DNA of 7,134 bases, from the NCBI GenBank assembly GCA_018695085.1, contig JABHOU010000150.1:1-7134 (forward strand), given 5' to 3'. Within the stretch, counting starts at the first letter, position 1. Every line of letters starts with the position of its first letter. The stretch comes from Opitutia bacterium (GTDB lineage Bacteria > Verrucomicrobiota > Verrucomicrobiia > Opitutales > Seribacteraceae). Position numbers and translations under genes: made by a program. Shown here piece after piece: positions 5,576 through 7,134 of this stretch. The notes beneath the pieces are model-generated. The model was not told the origin of the DNA. It was given only the letters and a program-made list of their open reading frames with translations, and searched no databases.

Positions 5576-6469
5576 ATGGCTGCCTGTTCGAAGGTTGCCG
5601 CATGGGTTGCGGCTTCGCGTCCTCGTACTCTGGTTGCCTCGTTAAGTCCGGTTTGTATCGGAGCTAGTCTTGCCTTACATGAAGTCGACGAGATTTCATG
5701 GACCTTGGTCGGTCTCTGCTTGGTATTCGCCATTTTTATGCAAGTGGGTGCCAATTTCGCCAATGACTATTATGATTTTGTCAAAGGCGCTGATGACGAA
5801 CGTCGATTGGGACCCGCTCGGTCGGTGGCTTCGGGTGTCGTGTCTCCATTTGTCATGCGGATGGCTGGGTTTGGTACTCTCGCCTTAGGTTTTGCTTTTG
5901 GCTTGCTACTAATGGAGCTATCCGGTGCCGGATGGTCTCTGCTTTGGGTTGGAGTGGCTAGTGTCTTTTGTGCTTGGGCATATACCGCTGGACCTTGGCC
6001 ATTAGCTTATCTTGGACTGGGGGATGTGTTCGTGGTGCTTTTCTTTGGTCTAGTCGCTACGGGAGTCACTCACTACGTACTGGTTCATCAGGCAGGGCTA
6101 GATTGGATTCCCGTATGGTGGGCTGGCCTTGCCGTGGGATTGATTGTCAATAATCTGTTGGTGGTAAACAATCATCGTGACGCCGAAGAAGATGTTGCTT
6201 GTGGAAAGCGAACTCTGGTAGCTCGATTCGGTCGAAAGTTTGGCGTCGTACTCTACTTAGTCGGGTCTTGTTTGGCATTGGGTTTTTGCCCTTGGCACGA
6301 ACGAGGTTTACTTTGGACCGCTTGGCTGTTGCCCGTCGCGCTGTTCCTCGGGTTGCTTCTGAACAAGGCCAAAAACCAACAGGATTACGCCAAGCTATTA
6401 GGCAGATCAGCCGCCTTGGTTATCGCTCACTGTATCCTGGCTGTTGCTGGATTACTTATCCTCCGCTAA
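5576..6469 (+). CDS. menA: 1,4-dihydroxy-2-naphthoate polyprenyltransferase
   Basis: MenA attaches a polyprenyl chain to 1,4-dihydroxy-2-naphthoate at the membrane, giving demethylmenaquinone. The 297-residue length and alternating hydrophobic segments fit the UbiA family (eight to nine helices). The opening AASRPRTL (12-19) is typical. The first Asp-rich motif is NDYYDFVKGAD (63-73), followed by RRLGPARSVASG (76-87), which matches the MenA form D...R-x-GP-x-R of E. coli rather than UbiA. The second motif is NNHRDAEEDVACGKRTL (198-214), with Asp202 and Asp206 for the Mg-diphosphate. YTAGPWPLAYLGLGD (136-150) is also diagnostic. The ATG lies three bases after the previous stop without a Shine-Dalgarno, so it is probably translated from the pilin transcript. 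No other menaquinone gene is in the window. Convergent with the thioredoxin gene. Confidence 0.94.
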   Translation: MAACSKVAAWVAASRPRTLVASLSPVCIGASLALHEVDEISWTLVGLCLVFAIFMQVGANFANDYYDFVKGADDERRLGPARSVASGVVSPFVMRMAGFGTLALGFAFGLLLMELSGAGWSLLWVGVASVFCAWAYTAGPWPLAYLGLGDVFVVLFFGLVATGVTHYVLVHQAGLDWIPVWWAGLAVGLIVNNLLVVNNHRDAEEDVACGKRTLVARFGRKFGVVLYLVGSCLALGFCPWHERGLLWTAWLLPVALFLGLLLNKAKNQQDYAKLLGRSAALVIAHCILAVAGLLILR

Positions 6470-6502
6470 GTCGGATAGGCGTCGGCTTAGCAACAGTCGC
6501 TA

Positions 6503-6537
6503 GTTCAAGTATGTTGGAAACTAGTCTATGCTTGAAC
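6503..6537. terminator. Likely bidirectional terminator between menA and the thioredoxin gene
   Basis: GTTCAAGTATG (6503-6513) pairs with TATGCTTGAAC (6527-6537): 11 bp including two G-U pairs, with a 13-base loop. It lies 33 bases after the menA stop, between convergent genes, where a shared terminator is expected. On the plus strand a short T run (GATTTT) follows; on the minus strand no T run follows, so termination there would be less efficient. The right arm contains the last codons of the thioredoxin gene and its TAG stop (6526-6528). Confidence 0.5.
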
Positions 6538-6843
6538 GATTTTCACCAACTCGTCTTTACTCTTGAGACCAACAATCGTTTCCGAGAGGTTTCCACCTTT
6601 AAAAACTAAAAGAGTGGGAATGGACTGAACGCCGTGTGCTTGGGCGAGTTCTGTATTTTCGTCCACATTCACCTTGTAAATGCTCACGGCATCGCCCACT
6701 TCGGTAGCCACTTCTTCGAGAACGGGGGCCAAGGCTTTGCAAGGCCCGCACCAAGGTGCCCAGAAGTCGACCACCACGGTGTTTTCCGCATCTGCGGTGG
6801 CATTGGCAAACGTTTCCTTATTTAGACTAGTAATATCGGACAT
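6526..6843 (-). CDS. trxA: Thioredoxin
   Basis: This is a 105-residue, single-domain thioredoxin that reduces protein disulfides in the cytoplasm, using electrons normally passed on by thioredoxin reductase. The active site is WCGPCK at 31-36, with Cys32 as nucleophile and Cys35 as resolving cysteine. The buried Asp26 in VVVDFWAPW and the cis-proline Pro76 in SIPTLLVFK are both present. Length and lack of a signal peptide fit classical TrxA rather than an exported Dsb-like protein. The ATG is at 6843-6841 and no Shine-Dalgarno is visible. It follows the Pro/Gly-rich gene by 40 bases on the same strand, so the two may share a transcript. The reading end overlaps the hairpin at 6503-6537. Confidence 0.96.
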   Translation of the reverse strand: MSDITSLNKETFANATADAENTVVVDFWAPWCGPCKALAPVLEEVATEVGDAVSIYKVNVDENTELAQAHGVQSIPTLLVFKGGNLSETIVGLKSKDELVKIVQA

Positions 6844-6883
6844 GTTTTTGTCGCTCGTTGGTTTTGAGTTAAAGAAAGAAAAA

Positions 6884-7134
6884 TCAAGAATATTGCAAGA
6901 AAAGCAATATGGCTAACGTTACGGCACCTCCAAAGACTAGGAAATCCAGCACCATGAAAAAAATGTTGGGTCCTGCTTTTTTTTCATGTGAACCTGCGGA
7001 CGCAAGAGCTGTGGCAGCACCTGGGGGACCTCCCATTGGTCCCGGAGCGCCTACAGGTGCTCCGCCCGGAGGTGCGCCAGGTGTGGGACCGCCCATTGGC
7101 GATGATCCGCCAGGTGGAGGCAGTCCGGGGCCAC
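6884..7134 (-). CDS. Pro/Gly-rich small protein with a C-terminal membrane helix (N-terminus off the window)
   Basis: Family not recognised. The minus-strand frame is open from the TGA at 6886-6884 to the window edge, without a stop. An ATG at 7096-7094 exists, but the codons upstream of it (GPGLPPPGGSSP) continue the same composition, so the real start probably lies beyond 7134. The visible part has a low-complexity Pro/Gly/Ala region, an AATALASAGSHEKKAGP linker, and one hydrophobic segment of about 22 residues (from IFFMVLDFLVF to AILLFLQ), ending three to four residues before the C-terminus. This is the layout of a single-pass, tail-anchored membrane protein; topology is not known. The repetitive, proline-rich tract could bind other proteins or be a flexible spacer. 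It sits 40 bases upstream of the thioredoxin gene. Confidence 0.6.
   Translation of the reverse strand, partial: GPGLPPPGGSSPMGGPTPGAPPGGAPVGAPGPMGGPPGAATALASAGSHEKKAGPNIFFMVLDFLVFGGAVTLAILLFLQYS
7025..7099 (-). repeat. Imperfect repeats in the Pro/Gly-rich coding region
   Basis: A 15-base unit, GGGACC[T/G]CCCATTGG, occurs at 7025-7039 and 7085-7099 with one mismatch and a 60-base period. On the coding strand it encodes Pro-Met-Gly-Gly-Pro twice. The intervening sequence is built of similar Gly-Ala-Pro codons, so the region looks expanded by internal duplication. Confidence 0.55.

Overview
The window looks like ordinary chromosome from a Gram-negative bacterium that makes menaquinone and has about 50% GC. 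My best guess is Verrucomicrobiota, near Opitutae (inference). The reasons are a run of divergent prepilin-like genes, a MurJ and a MenA of normal bacterial type, and weak or absent Shine-Dalgarno sequences at almost every start. No marker in the window fixes the taxonomy. I see no tRNA, rRNA, CRISPR array, insertion sequence or phage gene.

Layout. (1) Bases 1-66 may hold the C-terminal end of an unidentified plus-strand gene, followed by a 151-base spacer with a small hairpin. (2) murJ (218-1792) encodes the lipid II flippase; 61 bases on is an HDOD-domain protein with an N-terminal four-cysteine cluster (1854-2843). (3) A good sigma70-type promoter (2862-2891) lies in the 66-base gap before a run of four prepilin-like genes: GspG-like (2910-3548), a second GspG-related protein with an EF-hand-like DRDGDG loop (3583-4266), GspH/FimT-like (4263-5009) and GspI/PilV-like (5012-5572). 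(4) menA (5576-6469) follows the last pilin gene by three bases. (5) An 11-bp hairpin (6503-6537) separates this plus-strand block from minus-strand genes: a thioredoxin (6526-6843) and, upstream of it, the C-terminal part of a Pro/Gly-rich protein with one C-terminal membrane helix (6884 to the window edge).

How the genes fit together. The four prepilin-like proteins each carry a prepilin peptidase site (G, then F-T-L-[IL]-E) and could form one pseudopilus tip or fibre. The assembly ATPase, platform protein, secretin and peptidase must be encoded elsewhere. The tight gene packing (4-base overlap, 2-base gap, 3-base gap) argues that the pilins and menA share a transcript, although menaquinone synthesis and pilus assembly have no obvious link.

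Most notable points: the poly-G tracts in two adjacent pilin genes; a hairpin that contains the tandem stops of the last pilin gene and abuts the menA start codon; an HDOD protein fused to a zinc-ribbon-like segment and lacking the HD-type histidines; and a MurJ with Gly where a conserved Asp normally sits. None of this amounts to a clearly new system; the pilin cluster is the best candidate for something undescribed.
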